From positions 25,614,527 through 25,678,526 of the forward strand of contig JAMKCF010000004.1 in the NCBI GenBank assembly GCA_023634235.1: a DNA stretch of 64,000 bases, given 5' to 3'. The first letter of the stretch is position 1. Each line of letters begins with the position of its first letter. The notes below the pieces were generated by a model. That model was not told where the DNA came from and did no database searches. It worked only from the letters and a program-made list of their open reading frames with translations. The DNA is from Pisaster brevispinus. Lineage: Eukaryota; Echinodermata; Asteroidea; Forcipulatida; Asteriidae. Positions 21,565 to 34,470 of the stretch are shown here, piece by piece. The translations under genes were made by a program, and so were the position numbers.

Positions 21565-24316
21565 ATGGCGTTCACAGAGAAAGTCGTGTATTTCTTGTCA
21601 GAATTTGACATATTCCTAGTCCTATGTACCGTCATTACATTCCTCTTGACGGCCCTGGTGTATCGACGAATCTCGTACAATAGGAAATACAACTGGCCAC
21701 CGGGACCGAAGGGATGGCCTCTCATCGGCTGCAGTCAGATGATCAGCCTCAAGTCGGGACAAACAACCGCCAACATCACCAGGATTGGAAAACAGTACCA
21801 CCCTGACTTGTTCACTCTCCCGATGTTTGCTGGGAAGTAAGTGTGTCGAGCAATATTGTTATTTGTGCAAAATGTTTGGGGGGAAAAGGGTAAAGGATAT
21901 AGGTAAGATTTCCTTCAGGTATCACAAAGCGAATCTGATTTTCAATTTGTCAGAAAAATCATTACATTATTTAGGCTTTGTTAAAAGTTTTGCTGAAGCA
22001 TTCGTTTGTTGAAGTATGCCGCTATTATTTGGGACTCATGGAGACCGAAGACATAGAGGAATTCTAAAGAGGGAGGCGTTCAGTGGGGATTTTTTTTTAA
22101 ATATTAACTTTGAGGATGCTAGGCACAGCATGGAGGAAGGATGGGCGCGGGGACACTGCAAGGGAAACTACATGGGACAGGGATGCAAGTATGCACAATC
22201 CTAGGTTGGGTTTTGAGGCAGGGATGTGGCTGTACAGTGTATGTAGTAATTGTTTTGTTGTTGTTGGTGGTGGTGGTGTTAATGTAGCTGGGGTGTTCAC
22301 CATTTTGGGTTCTTTTTCCTTAGTAAAGCCTTTGTTCCATGATTTTACAGCCGCTTGCAATTTGGTTACCCTAAAAGATCAATAAGGGTGTTATGCAATG
22401 GTGTAATCGGCCCACTGGCAGAACCGTTTATTTGTCTCTTCACTGATTTCAATAGATAAAACAATGATAACTTAATTTTATTCCAAGGTCAGCAAACGCA
22501 GTTATCTATAAATGAAAGATACCGGTAAAGTTGCTTCATGCAGATTTAAAGTTTCACCACAAAACTAATCTCAAAGGTCCAGACTTCAGATTTTAATTGG
22601 GGCGGTACGAGAGGGGGTGGGTGTTGGCGGACATCAATGGGGGGGGGGGATACTCTCATTGATACACCCCACCCCTTATGCCTGTCTGTATATACAGAGA
22701 AAACAAAATCACATGTTAGATGGAGGGTGGAGGTTGCAAGAAAAGAACTGTTTTAAGCGGTTTGTGTTTTTCTTATCATTCCTAGAAACATGGTGATATT
22801 GAATAGCTTGAAGGCCATCAAAGATGCATTTACAAGACAAGCAGCTCACACGTCAGGACGTCCAGACAGCTGGCCATTTACGTATGTCAACAAAAAACAC
22901 AAAAATCTCGGTAAGTCAAAGAAGGTGGGTTTATATGAAAACCATGTATATTCCTTAATGGTAGGTTTATTAATGTACCCTTTTCAAATTTCATACGAAG
23001 CCACAATACTTTGTACTTGTTGTGCCAGGTTTGTTCTTCGAGACGTATTCTGCCTCCTGGAAAAGAGAGAAGAAATACATGGTCCGCACAAGCCGCCATT
23101 TTGGATATGGCATCACCAAGTCTCAAGACTTCGTCCTTCGTGAGGCAAACCATCTCGTGGAACTGGTCAAGAAGAGGAAGGGTCAGCCGTTTGACTTTTG
23201 TCCCCCTCTTACTCTCTGCATGCTGAATGTGACCTTCTCGATGGTCTTCAATGCCACTTATGAGGAAGGTGATGACGACTTTGGACAGCTTCTCTTAGAT
23301 TTCATGTTGTGGTTTGTAGAGATCTTTAAACTCTACGACCTGGAGCCAATCTTACCTCTTCTGGACCAGTTCGGCATGAACGCCACTTTGACAAAAGGGA
23401 AGGAAATGACCGTTAGGATCTCCAAATTTATCATGGACCACATCGACCATCACAAAGCAACGGTAGATTTCAACCACCCTCGAGATATGATAGACGAATG
23501 CCTGATCGAATTAGCCAAGAATGACCCCAACAGTGACCTTCGTGAGTTTGACGATGAGAAGTTTATGTGGATGTTTTTTAACCTGATTCCCGATCAAGGA
23601 GACACGGCCCCATCGATCTTCAACTTCTTGATGCTCGCCACCGCTGTCTACCCGGAGATGCAGCAGCGTGTCTTTGATGAAATCCAACATGTTATTGGTG
23701 ACCGGGAGCCCACATTGGATGACAGGGGCAAGCTGCCTTACACCGAAGCTGTGATCTTAGAGGTTCTCCGCATGGACACACCCTTCTGGCTCTTAATTCC
23801 GCATCACACTCAAGAGGACGTTGACATTCTTGGATTCAAGGTTCCTAAAGATACCACAATCATTCCCAACATCTATGCCGTCCACTATGATCCAGATCTT
23901 TGGGGTGATCCTGAAAACTTCAGGCCTGAGAGGTTCATTGATGAGGATGGAAAACTCTCTAAGCCAGAGTACCTGATACCATTCTCAATTGGTAAGTATC
24001 ACATTTTCGATGTCGTTTTGAGAAAGAAGATTTCTGATCAGTTCTCGGTTGCAGTTTGATGACAGTTGATTGTTCACAAAACTCTTGTTTAGATAAGATT
24101 AATACTGACTGTCGGTTGTATTGTGGCCTTTTTTCAGGGCAAAGACAGTGCTTCGGCGCGCAGATGGCACAGAAAGAGTTCTTCATTTTCTACATCTCCC
24201 TGGTGCAGAAGTTCAAGTTTAAGCTCCCAGACGGTGATCCAGTACCCAAAGTAGAAGCTCAGTGGCTGTGGGTGTCTCCACCTGAATATCGTCTGCAAGC
24301 AGAGCTCAGGGAATAG
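21565..24316 (+). CDS. CYP-B: cytochrome P450, CYP2 clan, four exons, intact
   Basis: Exons: 21565-21836, 22786-22910, 23029-23991, 24138-24316; 512 residues, exon lengths identical to CYP-A. The protein is almost the same as CYP-A. Visible changes include E for L in the anchor (SEFDIF), GQPFDFCPP for GRPFDLCPP, and DQFGMN for DKFGMN. Exon 2 begins K-N-M-V, not K-R-I-V. Membrane anchor, hinge, ExxR, PERF and haem cysteine are all present, and it shares the PDQGDTA I-helix. Intron 1 (949 bp) and both flanks are unrelated to CYP-A, while intron 3 is virtually identical. This mosaic implies gene conversion of the 3' two thirds. A hAT-like MITE and a long-TIR element lie immediately upstream, so its regulation probably differs from CYP-A and CYP-D. 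Confidence 0.92.
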
Positions 24317-25761
24317 ATCCGGCCTTGCAGACAGTTGAAGGCCAACCGACCACAAGATGTCTCCGGAATAGGAACGCTATAATACTTTTTGGAAAAGAAA
24401 AATTTATCTGGAAATGTACTTATTCTAATCCCTTTGTTTACAAAAAAATCAATACACAATGCCAAATCACAGGATAAGTGTGAAAACAGTGAAGCCCCGT
24501 ATGATCCGGTATGTTTTTGACCAATATTTTACGGAGACAGTGAAAGGGAAAACGTTCAATGTTGTTTCAGTACCATAGGCCTAGAGACTTTAAAAAAAAA
24601 ACCACACGTTTTATGCGAATTTTATAAAAACTTCATATGCTGGCAAATATTTCAAGCTAATACTTTACAATTTAAAACATCCAGGTCAGAATATTGACCC
24701 GTATTCTAGTCCAGGTTGCAGCGGATTGACCCATGAAAGTGGTTCTCTTTTGGATTTTAGCTCAAATTCTGCGGCAGTTTGCCCCATTTTGTGTAATTTT
24801 TCAAACGCATTATGGGTTAAACTGACCCATAATGGGTCAAGCTTCGTGGGACCGGGTCAATTCTAACCCTGGTAGTTCTTAGATGAGTAGACCCAGTAAC
24901 TGGGGCCCTGTACTACTCCTTTGTTTTCTTTGCTAGTGCGACCGAAGATGTTCAAAATCTATAATGCGGATGTAAAAATAGACTGCAACTTTGAATAACA
25001 AATAAATGAAAGGCATGCAACTGTCATGCTGTCACCTTATTAAGTCCCAACTGCGTGTGTTGGCTTAAATTGATGAGTTGGACGTCGCTGCTGATTGTTG
25101 ATTTGTGTCCCGGGGGTATTTCTGGTAGGCGTTTATCCACGGCCCGAAATTACTCTATTGTACTCTAAGGTAATGGCCCTTTTTCCAAGATGTGGTCTGT
25201 CATGTTTACTCACTCTAAGTTTTTGTTTGTCGCTCCTTGCTGAATGGAGCGGGTAAGTTGAGGTGAACCCCAATGGGTTAACTCAACTTAACCGGGGTGC
25301 ACCACCCACAAACGGGACAGTGTCTACATTGTGCCCCCTCCCCTCCGTATTTTCCAAGGTTCTCGGTTTTATTTTTCCTCTGGAAACTTTGCCACAACTG
25401 TTAATTTCACCGAATTCTACTTCATGACGTTAAACTTTTTTTTAACTTGCTCTAAAAGGGCACTTGTTAGTATCCCGTTTTTGTAAACAAAATTGTATTT
25501 TCCACACATTATTTTCCGTATTCCGAACGTGCAATAAAACTTTACGAACTTGTTTATTTTGACATACTCAATATTAAACTTGACATTTTTGTTATTACAG
25601 CGCTCACCGTTAGGGGCGCTATAATAATTGGTGTATTCCATTATTGGGGAAAATTGTTCTTTATTATATAGTTTGACCCTGAAAAATCGCAGTTGAGCTA
25701 TATAGCACATTGGTGTGCCGCAGGGTCGCAGGGAAGTGCTCGATATGTCAGACCGCTAAAC
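24317..25761. other. Intergenic region CYP-B to CYP-C
   Basis: No gene is seen. It contains copy 2 of the GGGTCA-type repeat (24683-24873). The last part before CYP-C shows no obvious TATA box. Confidence 0.45.
24683..24873. repeat. GGGTCA-type dispersed repeat, copy 2
   Basis: ATTGACCC...GCGGATTGACCCATGAAAGTGG...TGACCCATAATGGGTCAA...CCGGGTCAATTCTAACCC has the same layout as 28556-28752. The central GACCCATAATGGGTC is a perfect palindrome. Confidence 0.55.
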
Positions 25762-28700
25762 ATGGCGGTGACCGACAGCGTTATGGGTGGCTTGGCAGAC
25801 TTCCACAATCAGTCGTTGTCAGTATTTCTCACTCTCTGTACGGTCATTACATTCCTCTTGACGGCCCTAGTGTACCGACGAATCTCGTACAATAGGAAAT
25901 ACAACTGGCCACCGGGACCGAAGGGATGGCCTCTCATCGGTGTCAGCCCGCTGATCGGCCCTGACTCGGGACAAACGAATACCAACATCACCCGCATGGG
26001 AAAGCAGTTCGGTCCGGATTTGTTTACTTTGAAATTGTACGCTGGAAAGTAAGTATAAAATCATGGACTTAGACTTTGTTGCTCTCAGTAATTTATCTGG
26101 GGATTCAAGCTCTATGTCTGAACATAGAGTAAGTCCTTTCTCCGTGGTCTGAACATAGACTAGAGCAAGGGTCTGGGGTTGCGAGGCAATCCGCGAGAAC
26201 TTCGTCGTCGGGACGTACACATCCAAAGCAGAGAGTCTTCATTACATTATGTTCTCTATTAGACAGGTATAATCGGGCTTACCCATGGGTTTTTAATTTA
26301 TAATACAACAGAAGAAAGGTTTGAAATAAAATAGTTAACAAGTAATGTCTTGCAGGCAACCAGATTCAGGCAAGCAGATTCAGGCAAGAATCTCCAAGAA
26401 GAAAAGGCATTTGCATTTTTGAATGTTCACATATTTTTCTAAGGGATTGTAACCACTAATCTCTATTATAATTTAATAGAGATCAGTGATTGTAACACAT
26501 TGTTTAGAAAATGACTCGTGCACTGCAAGGTCCCCACCAAGTTGCCTGTAGAAGCTGCCTCATGTGACAAGGCCCAATAGTACAATAATAGGCATGAAAC
26601 AACACTTGAGATTCGATTTTCAGGTAAATTATGTTTAGTAATTGACCTTGTTATCAGGCTCCCAGCCTATGGTGAATCATAGAAAAAGGTGAATCAAAGG
26701 TCAGACCTGTTAGTACTGTGATAAACTGACCACCAGACAATAAAGGCACTAAACCATGTATGGAGAGCTTAACCATAGAGCAAGGACATGAGATAAACAA
26801 GGCTGATTATAAATTACGTTTGGTGTAAACCAAACTACCATAAAAATGTGGTTGACACAGGTTTTTATTTTGGCTTAGTTTACCACAATTCCCCTTAAAA
26901 TATAATACTAAATTAGTTCCTTTAAGTGGCCATTTCGATATTGGCAAGCTTGAGGTAGAATTCAACATACCCTAAAGATATTTACCAGAGTGGAAACAGT
27001 AAAACTAATAAAACAAATGTTCTTGTTCCTTTGATAACCATAATTTATTTATTTATTTATTTTTATGGGGGGGGGGGGAGGGGATGGAGGGTCTTTTAGT
27101 CTCCTTTTTATTAAAGTATGGCAGTGTTTGTTTTTCTTAAATTTTCTGTTTATTTTCCTTCTTTAGCCATCAGTTTTCCCTTCATCCTTTGTTAGCAGGG
27201 GGGGGGGGCTGTTAAATTACATTTTGCTGGGCTACACAAGTGATTGTTACATTGTTTGCCATTCAGTTCAATTTAGTTCCAGGTCTAATATTTTGGTGTT
27301 GTAAGGGCAGGGCAGTTTTTCCTTTGATAAAGGGCACTCTGTCAGAAAACATTCGTGCAGGAACATTTAAATGGGAACCAAGGCAAAGACCAGGGGGTAT
27401 GGTGGCAATTATTTAGTGAAAGTAGCAGGTCTACAATTCATTTGTATTCTAGAACTTCCAGCTCTGCAAATAGTTTTTAAATATTGGTAAGATTGATAAA
27501 TAGTATTCCTGGATTTGCACATAAATTACATTTAAAAGATGTTCATGGTGGGAAAAGTTTCCTTCAAATACTATTGCTTGAAATGCTCTAGTTTTGAGAA
27601 ATGAGTAAAACAATTAGTTCTGATCTTGTGAGTCAAAAAACTTATGTTTAAAAACAGTGAACACATTGTTCAAATGTTGTTGTTTTTTCTTGTCATGATG
27701 GCGATATATTAGATCACTCAAAGTGGGGATACTGGTCTTAATAAAGAGGGGCTCGAAGGTCAAATTCGGTTTTGTGATGCACTCATTTTCCAATAGAGTC
27801 CTTGTGAAAGTGGAAGAAAATATTACAAGTCTTTAACTTCACATTAAAACATTGGGAAATGCCAATACCCTTCCTGTGTGACTGTTGTCAAAATCAAAAA
27901 GCGTCCACTAACATCACAACTCAAATATATTGGTCTGTAAATTTTTATAGGGTTCTTTAAGTTCATTCCATGAATTTCGTTGATATTCAGTCGAAAAGGC
28001 ATCGATTTTGACCTGTTTTAGCAGATCCATTTGTTGTTGTATTCAATGACAACATGTTTCAAATTTTTTCTCTGAAAGAGTATCAAATATTTTGACACAA
28101 TTTTTATGTGGGGATAGAGACTTGCAGTAATTGCTTTCCACTTTCACAAGCTGTCTGTCTATTGAACAAAACTGAATCTGACATTACATGGAGCCCTTCT
28201 TTAGTACTGATGTTGTCTGTATGCTTTTAGGGGCATACCCAGGTCAATTTATCTGGTAAGGCCCATGTTATGGTTTGTTGTCTTTTTATTGCAGGCGAAT
28301 GCTGATTCTTAACAGCTTGAAGGCGATCAAGGAGGCATTTGTCAGACAGTCAACTTTGTTTTCTGATAGGCCCAGTGTCTGGCCTTTTACGTATGTCAAC
28401 AAAAATCAAAGGAATGTTGGTGAGTGTTTGGGCTTAGTTTAATAGATATATAGCCAAGTGCACCCCAATTTTGTTGTTCCTGTTATTTTAAGTAGATCTA
28501 GTTTCAAGTACAAAGTTTACAAAGTGTAAAATATAAAGGTATATGAAGTAGTTACGGGTCAGGTGCCTCACCCATTTCTGGGTCAGGCTGACCCAGAAAG
28601 TGGTTAAAAGTGGGATTTCAACTCAGATTTTCTGCATCGATTTGACACATTTCTGGGTGTTTTTGACACAGATTCTGGGTCAAACTGACCTAGGAATGAG

Positions 28701-30907
28701 TCGGGTCATACAAGATGCAGATCTAGGTCAATTCTGACTCGGGTGTTTTTAAAGTGAGGTCTGTGTTTGACAAGGACTGGGGCCAAGGTAAACCGACGGA
28801 GACCTGTGTGGAGTCGACTCTTGGTTTTGAAATAAGAATAGGCATACAATATTAGTCTTTTGTTTGATTAATAGAGTTGCTATCATAGTTTGTATTACAT
28901 AGTACCAATATTGTTTGGAAATGAAAGAAAATAATGGCTGTAGATGTTCGGCGTAGCTACTGATCCTTGGGGAAATTTTCGCAAAGGCAGAATCATTTAT
29001 TGCTTTTTATTATTGTTTCATAACAGGTGTCTTTCTGGAGCCTTTCACTGAGTCATGGAAAAGAGAGAAGAAGTACATGATACGAACCGTTCGTCATTTC
29101 GGCTACGGTACTTCAAAGTCCGAAGAGAAAATCGTCGAACAGGCCAACTATTTGGTTGACCTGATCAAGAAAAGGAACGGCCAACCTTTTGATCTCGGTC
29201 CCCCAACTAGCTTGTGCATGTTGAACGTCACATTTTCTCTCATCTTTAGTGCCACATACGACGAAGAAGATGAGAAATTTTCTATGATCCATAAGGCTAT
29301 CATGGCCTGGTATGTGGAGATCTTCAAGCTTTACCACGTTGAGCCACTCCTGCCGTTCTTCAACAAGTTCGGTCTCAGCCCCAGACTGAAGCAGGGTAAG
29401 CAAATGACTCAGGATATCTGTGCTTTTGTACAGGACCACATCGACCACCACAGAGCGACGCTAGATCCCAACAATCCCCGCGATATGGTGGATGAGTGCC
29501 TGATTGAAATGGCTAAGAACGACCCAAATGGTGAGCTGCGTGACTTCACTGACGAGAAGTTTCTGTGGATGATGTTTTTCTTTATCCCCGATCAGGGGGA
29601 CACGGCAGTGGGCTTGTTCCAGTTCTTGGTTCTCGCCAATGCTATCCATCTTGAGGTGCAGCAGCGAGTTTATGAGGAGATTCAAGAGGTCATTGGGGAC
29701 CGGCCGCCCTCCTTAGATGACAAAGACAGAATGCCTTACACGGAAGCTGTCATCATGGAGACATTGCGCATGGATACCACATTCTGGCTGTTGATACCGC
29801 ATTTTACAGCAGGTGATGTGAACATCTTCGGGTACAACATCCCCAAGGACACCACTGTCATTCCGAACATCTTTGCTGTCCACTTTGACCCAGAGCTGTG
29901 GGGAGATCCAGAAAACTTCAGGCCCGAGAGGTTTATTGATGATGGTGGAAAGACCTTTAGGCCGGAATATTACATGCCGTTTTCAACAGGTTCGTATAGC
30001 ATCAATCATACTGAAATGTTCTTTACTAAGTTAAGTAAGCCTACATTTCAAATACAACTGAACTATTAGACTACATACTTGGGGATTCACTGCATCTACC
30101 TTTGCACTGTGCATTTTAATTGCGGGATAAGCCATGTGGCCACTGGCCCACTGCACAGCAACTTGAGTTCAGTTTTCTTGTTTTCTCAAGTCACAAACTT
30201 ATCTACAGATTCCTTGCACTGATGTCTTTTAGGCGGCTACTGTCTGTACATGGTCTGCCATTTTCAACTCAAAATGCATGTAAAAAGAAAGATATGGCTC
30301 AACCTAGTTCCCAGTGGTGTGTGATCTTGCCGCGCCATTTTCCCTCGGAATGCCATTACGAGAGGTATCAATACGGCGCGCTGCCCATGGTAGTGAGGCT
30401 GGATTTGATTATATCTAACCCTTGCAGGATGCGGAACACACTTCTGCAGAATGTGTGTCAACCATTTTCGCCATTTTGGGAGTTTGGCTTCCAAAATGGG
30501 AGACTGATGGTTGTAAGTGCGCTGCGCGTCGCCTAAAATGTGCATTGAACACTAAAAAAATGGAGGAATCTGACTACCAAAATGGAGCAACCATTTTACG
30601 TGTGATGACGTCGGGGTCAATATTTCCAGTCGCTTTTATCTATTGTTAGAATGACTCATTATTTCCAATCTAAAACATTACATCTTCCAAGAATGTTATG
30701 TAATCTTTGATGCAATTTTCCTCTGAAGGACGCAGAACATGTATTGGTGAGCAGATGGCTCAGAAGCAGTTTTTCATCTTCTATGTCACACTTCTTCAGA
30801 ATTACATTCTCAAGCTCCCAGAAGGGGATCCAATACCCAAGTTGGAATCCGAATGGCTATGGGTGTCTCCGCCCAAGTTTCGACTGCAAGCAGAACCAAG
30901 AAAATGA
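25762..30907 (+). CDS. CYP-C: divergent cytochrome P450, CYP2 clan, four exons, intact
   Basis: Exons: 25762-26048, 28295-28419, 29027-29989, 30729-30907; 517 residues. Exons 2-4 have the same lengths as in the other three genes; exon 1 is 15 bp longer (start MAVTDSVMGG). The stretch from LCTVITFLL to GWPLIG is nearly identical in residues and bases to CYP-A, but exons 2-4 are clearly diverged, so exon 1 may have been converted. Motifs: WPPGPKGWPLIG, PDQGDTA in the I-helix, ETLR in helix K, FRPERF, and haem loop FSTGRRTCIG (C463). It is an older paralogue that probably differs in substrate, since the substrate-facing segments (FFNKFGLSPRLKQGKQM) differ most. Introns 1 (2.2 kb) and 3 (0.7 kb) are enlarged. 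Function beyond a microsomal P450 cannot be read from the sequence. Confidence 0.92.
26049..28294. other. CYP-C intron 1, low-complexity content
   Basis: No exon or recognisable transposon is seen. It contains a 14-bp repeat (CAGATTCAGGCAAG, two copies near 26360-26390), a hairpin around AATCTCTATTA...TAATAGAGAT (about 26457-26484), and G-runs near 27067-27080 and 27200-27208. Confidence 0.5.
28556..28752. repeat. GGGTCA-type dispersed repeat, copy 3, in CYP-C intron 2
   Basis: CGGGTCAGG...GGGTCAGGCTGACCCAG...TGACACATTTCTGGG...GGGTCAAACTGACC...CTAGGTCAATTCTGAC. It has the same order of motifs as 24683-24873. It is entirely intronic. Confidence 0.55.
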
Positions 30908-32626
30908 GGTAGCTTTCCTGTGTGTCCGTGTTTCTCCTGACAGATTCAAATCGAAGTTGGAAAGGAAAATAGTTGGGTCTCTTTATGGAAAATGAAATTC
31001 AATATTATGATTTGCTTTGGGTGCATGACAAACACATGGCAACTGTTTATTGTGCTTTTCCGAAACAGCACTTTCTTTTTACCATAGCTTTTTAACGCCA
31101 TACATAGTCGATTTCGTTCAAAATTATATTAAGGCTTTCATTGATATTATCTATCAGTAAAAATAATTTCATGATTAAATTTTGTTTAAGAAAGTTGTAA
31201 ATTGAAATAATACAAATACAAACGTGTCATCAGAGAGAACTGCAAATTTTGATGACAGTACGTCTCTACTAGAATATTTTAAAAAGTCATATTAACTACA
31301 TAGCTGAAATTATTGCTTTTTAATACTTATTTGCTTCAACTTCCAGTTTGACAAAAGACAAGGTCAAACTGGAGTCACATCTGTGTAGCCTTTATTGAGG
31401 TTTTAAAGACCTTGCCAATGATGTATGGATTGTACAACATTTCATGTGTGGTTCAGGAGTTATGATTTACTTAAATATTCAACTTTAATTTAATTTAACT
31501 CGACAACTTGAAATCTTGTCGTTGTCATATTCAGATTCAATATTGTCTGATGATTTATTTTAAGGCTAAATATTGTAGGCATAACAGGCGGGAAACAGTG
31601 CCTTATGGTATAACCCTAACTCCCTTGAGTAATTTACTAGAATCCTTCCTCACTGTAAACAAAACCCAGCACCATATGGTAACTCAACAGCCAAACTGTT
31701 GGACACTTATTATGGTGTTGTATCCTGACAGAATCAAACAAAATAGGCAATTGAATTTTGAACGGTTGGGGACAGGTAAAGCATAAAAATTATGGACCAC
31801 ACTCTCTATGGTTAAAGTGAAAGTAAAGTGGTGCCATAATAATTGTTTATAGGCCTAGGTGAATTTAGGATACAGTGAGCATGTATAGTAATACAAAATA
31901 ACAGAACTTGCTGTTGTTATTTTGATATTTTTTTGTAAATACGCTCCTTTCGAAATGACAGCTTAGGCTTAGGCTCTGGCTTAGGTCCCGTATTCCTGTT
32001 TTGAGCCCCGTACCAAAAGCAAACATTCTTGAAATAACTGACGAAGCCTATAACCTGCAGCCCAAGCCAAAGTCATTGTTTCAAAAAGGTAGCTTTAGTA
32101 ATGTATTAAAATTCATTCAATTTCAGTTTATCATTAAATATATATATTTTTTATACAAGTAATTCAAGTTTTGAGCGTTTGTTGTTTTGCGCAAACAAAC
32201 TTTTAAAAAGTCACACATGTTGTGATTCTACTGTTTGTAGGCCTAATAAGTAAATCAAAGGTAGATCATTTTTAAATTGCCGGTTCATAATCTTTTTAAG
32301 ATGAATTTTAGCCAACTTCCATTTAATATTGACTGGTGCCCTTATGCCAGTTCAAGGCTCAATGCATACAAACAGGCTCATTTATTATTTTCTTTACAAA
32401 ATCTCTCATTATTGGGCACAAAGTCTCAATACTTCATTTTGGTTTTGTAGCCTTAACCACAAGAATAAAAGAAAGGCAATTCGTCACAAAGCTAACAACC
32501 TACAATTATTCGAGCAAGGCTCAACATATTGTGTGAATAAAATGACCTGTCCGGGACAATAGTGTATTGTCCAGAGTTAGAATCTAGGGGATCCTATTGT
32601 TAAAATAATGTGATTCATTATAATAC

Positions 32627-33265
32627 ACAGAGTGTGCAAAACGCTTGTGCCTGGCTTGTCTGTTATGCATTCAAGTTTGGTCACATTACACCATTATTTA
32701 TTGATTTACATTGGCTGCCTGTTTGGTTTAGAATTGAATTTAACATTGTAATGATTTCTTAACAACAGTTAACATAGTCTAGCCCCACAGTATGTAAGTC
32801 AGCTTGTTTCTGTCAAGTCCCAGTCTCGTTACAGCCTTCTCAGTTCTGATGACGGTGGTGGTTAAGGCTGCTATTTGGGATCAAGCCTTTGAGATACACC
32901 GCACCGCAGGAACAAACTTCCACTTAATATTTGGAACACTGATAGCCTTGATGTTTTTAAATCTGTTCTGAAGACTTATCTTTTTAAACAAGCTTTTTAC
33001 TAGCTTAGTACATTTTTATATCTACTGTCTTAATGTTAATGCCTTTTCACCGTATGGGGGTCCTGTATATAAGGGTCTTGTGTTATCATTTTAATGGATG
33101 GTGGGTTTTCCTAGCTTCTTACAAATTGTTTGTGCTTATTTTGTGTTTTTCCTGTTTTTGCTGTTTAATCATTGTCTTTTTTGCTGTTGTTGCTTATTTA
33201 ATTATTGTTGATTATTTTGTTATGCGCTTGTGTACATTTTATGGAATGTGCGCAATATAAATCAA
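32627..33265 (+). mobile_element. CR1/L2-type LINE, degenerate 3' end
   Basis: Conceptual reading with frameshifts gives HITPL...DLHWLPV..RIEFNIV, then LAPQYVSQL, then RYTAPQEQT and SEDLSF. This order matches the C-terminal reverse-transcriptase tail of CR1/L2 elements as I know it. The sequence ends in GTGCGCAATATAAATC, the usual style of CR1/L2 3' ends. It carries frameshifts and stops and is 5'-truncated, so it is inactive. Confidence 0.75.
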
Positions 33266-33447
33266 CAAATTATTTTTTAATTATTATACATGGTTTAACT
33301 TCCAATTTATGTTTCAGTTAGCCCTGAAAAATGGCTGTGAAAAAAATTGTTAAAGAGAAGGACTCGGTGTTGGGAAATAATAAAGTCGGTTGCTTAATGT
33401 CAAAGAGTTCTTGTCATTTTGATTGCAAGTCTGTAATATATCTAGAA

Positions 33448-33545
33448 CGCCGTATCCGAATTGCGGCTACAGCTACGGCTACGGCTGTTGCTAAGGATGT
33501 CCTATACTTCAACGCATTACAGATCCAGCCGTAGCCGTATAGATG
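33448..33545. mobile_element. TACGGCT palindromic MITE, truncated copy
   Basis: GCGGCTACAGCTACGGCT and CAGCCGTAGCCGTA face each other around TTGCTAAGGATGT...TACTTCAACGCAT, which is shared with the fuller copy at 48219-48351. It is non-coding. Confidence 0.65.
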
Positions 33546-33919
33546 TTGCTATTTAAAACGAAAAACATTCACAAACTTTCGCATATGCCCCGGACAATGG
33601 TCCAAATGTATGCACAAATATTTGAGCTTGACTGATGGCAGTGAGGTAGGGATCGATCCCGACAATAATTTGTTTTTAGTTTTTAATTAATTACCACTAA
33701 TCATTGGCAGATTTTGCGCGCAATAGGCCTATCTGTAACTCTCCTAAATCTTTAAAAAGTGCTAGCTAGGCTCCTATTTAAAATTGAAAATCAAAAATTT
33801 CGGGTCAAATTAGTCAAAAGTCTATAGTGAAGTATAACGGGACATTTTGCGAGAGAATGAAAATGAAAGTAATAATTGCAACAGTACAAGTCACAACTAT
33901 GACTACTAAATCATACTTT

Positions 33920-34268
33920 TTGAGACTTTGCATGGTGAGGTATCAATGTATATTTGAATTGCGGTAACACCATGTGTATATCTACTAGCTGTGTAGATTT
34001 GTTCTTATAGAGAACTATAGGTCTTGCTTTTTATTCTACTGCCGCGGAGTAGATTGTGGAAATCGGAAGACTACTTCGGGAGACTACTTAGTTCGGAAAA
34101 GAACTGTCCAGCTTATTAGCTTATACTACCTGGGCGGAGGGTAGGAAATCGGCCGGGACTACTACTTTAGCCTAATAGTGGATCGGATCGAGGGGACTTC
34201 TCGTTATTAACTTCACTGCCGCGGAGTGAGTTCTTAATTGGTCTCAACGTTTCGACTAGCTTGCTCAG
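33920..34268 (-). mobile_element. Penelope-like element fragment (probable)
   Basis: The minus strand reads AGCTAGTCGAAACGTTGAGACC at one end (34241-34262). CGAAACG after a stem-forming AGCTAGTC resembles the 3' half of the hammerhead ribozyme carried in Penelope-like element repeats. Further in, CTGCCGCGGAGT occurs twice (34039 and 34215), and the plus-strand text TGGTGAGGTATCAATGTAT is one I recall from repeats in many marine invertebrates. The first hammerhead box (CTGATGA) is missing, so the ribozyme is incomplete. The family assignment rests on memory. Confidence 0.45.
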
Positions 34269-34470
34269 AGTTACATACTTTTTAACCAATGTTTGTGGAG
34301 CAGACCAATTACACTGTGATAATACAGTGTACGTAACGGAATATCTTCCAACCAAAAATGTATTTATTCATTTGGTCGTTCACTTGTGTAAAATTCTTGC
34401 ACACCATCCAAAGTGTAAAAAGTACCCATTATTGTGTAATTTTGAATACCAACATGTGTCTTTAGCACAG

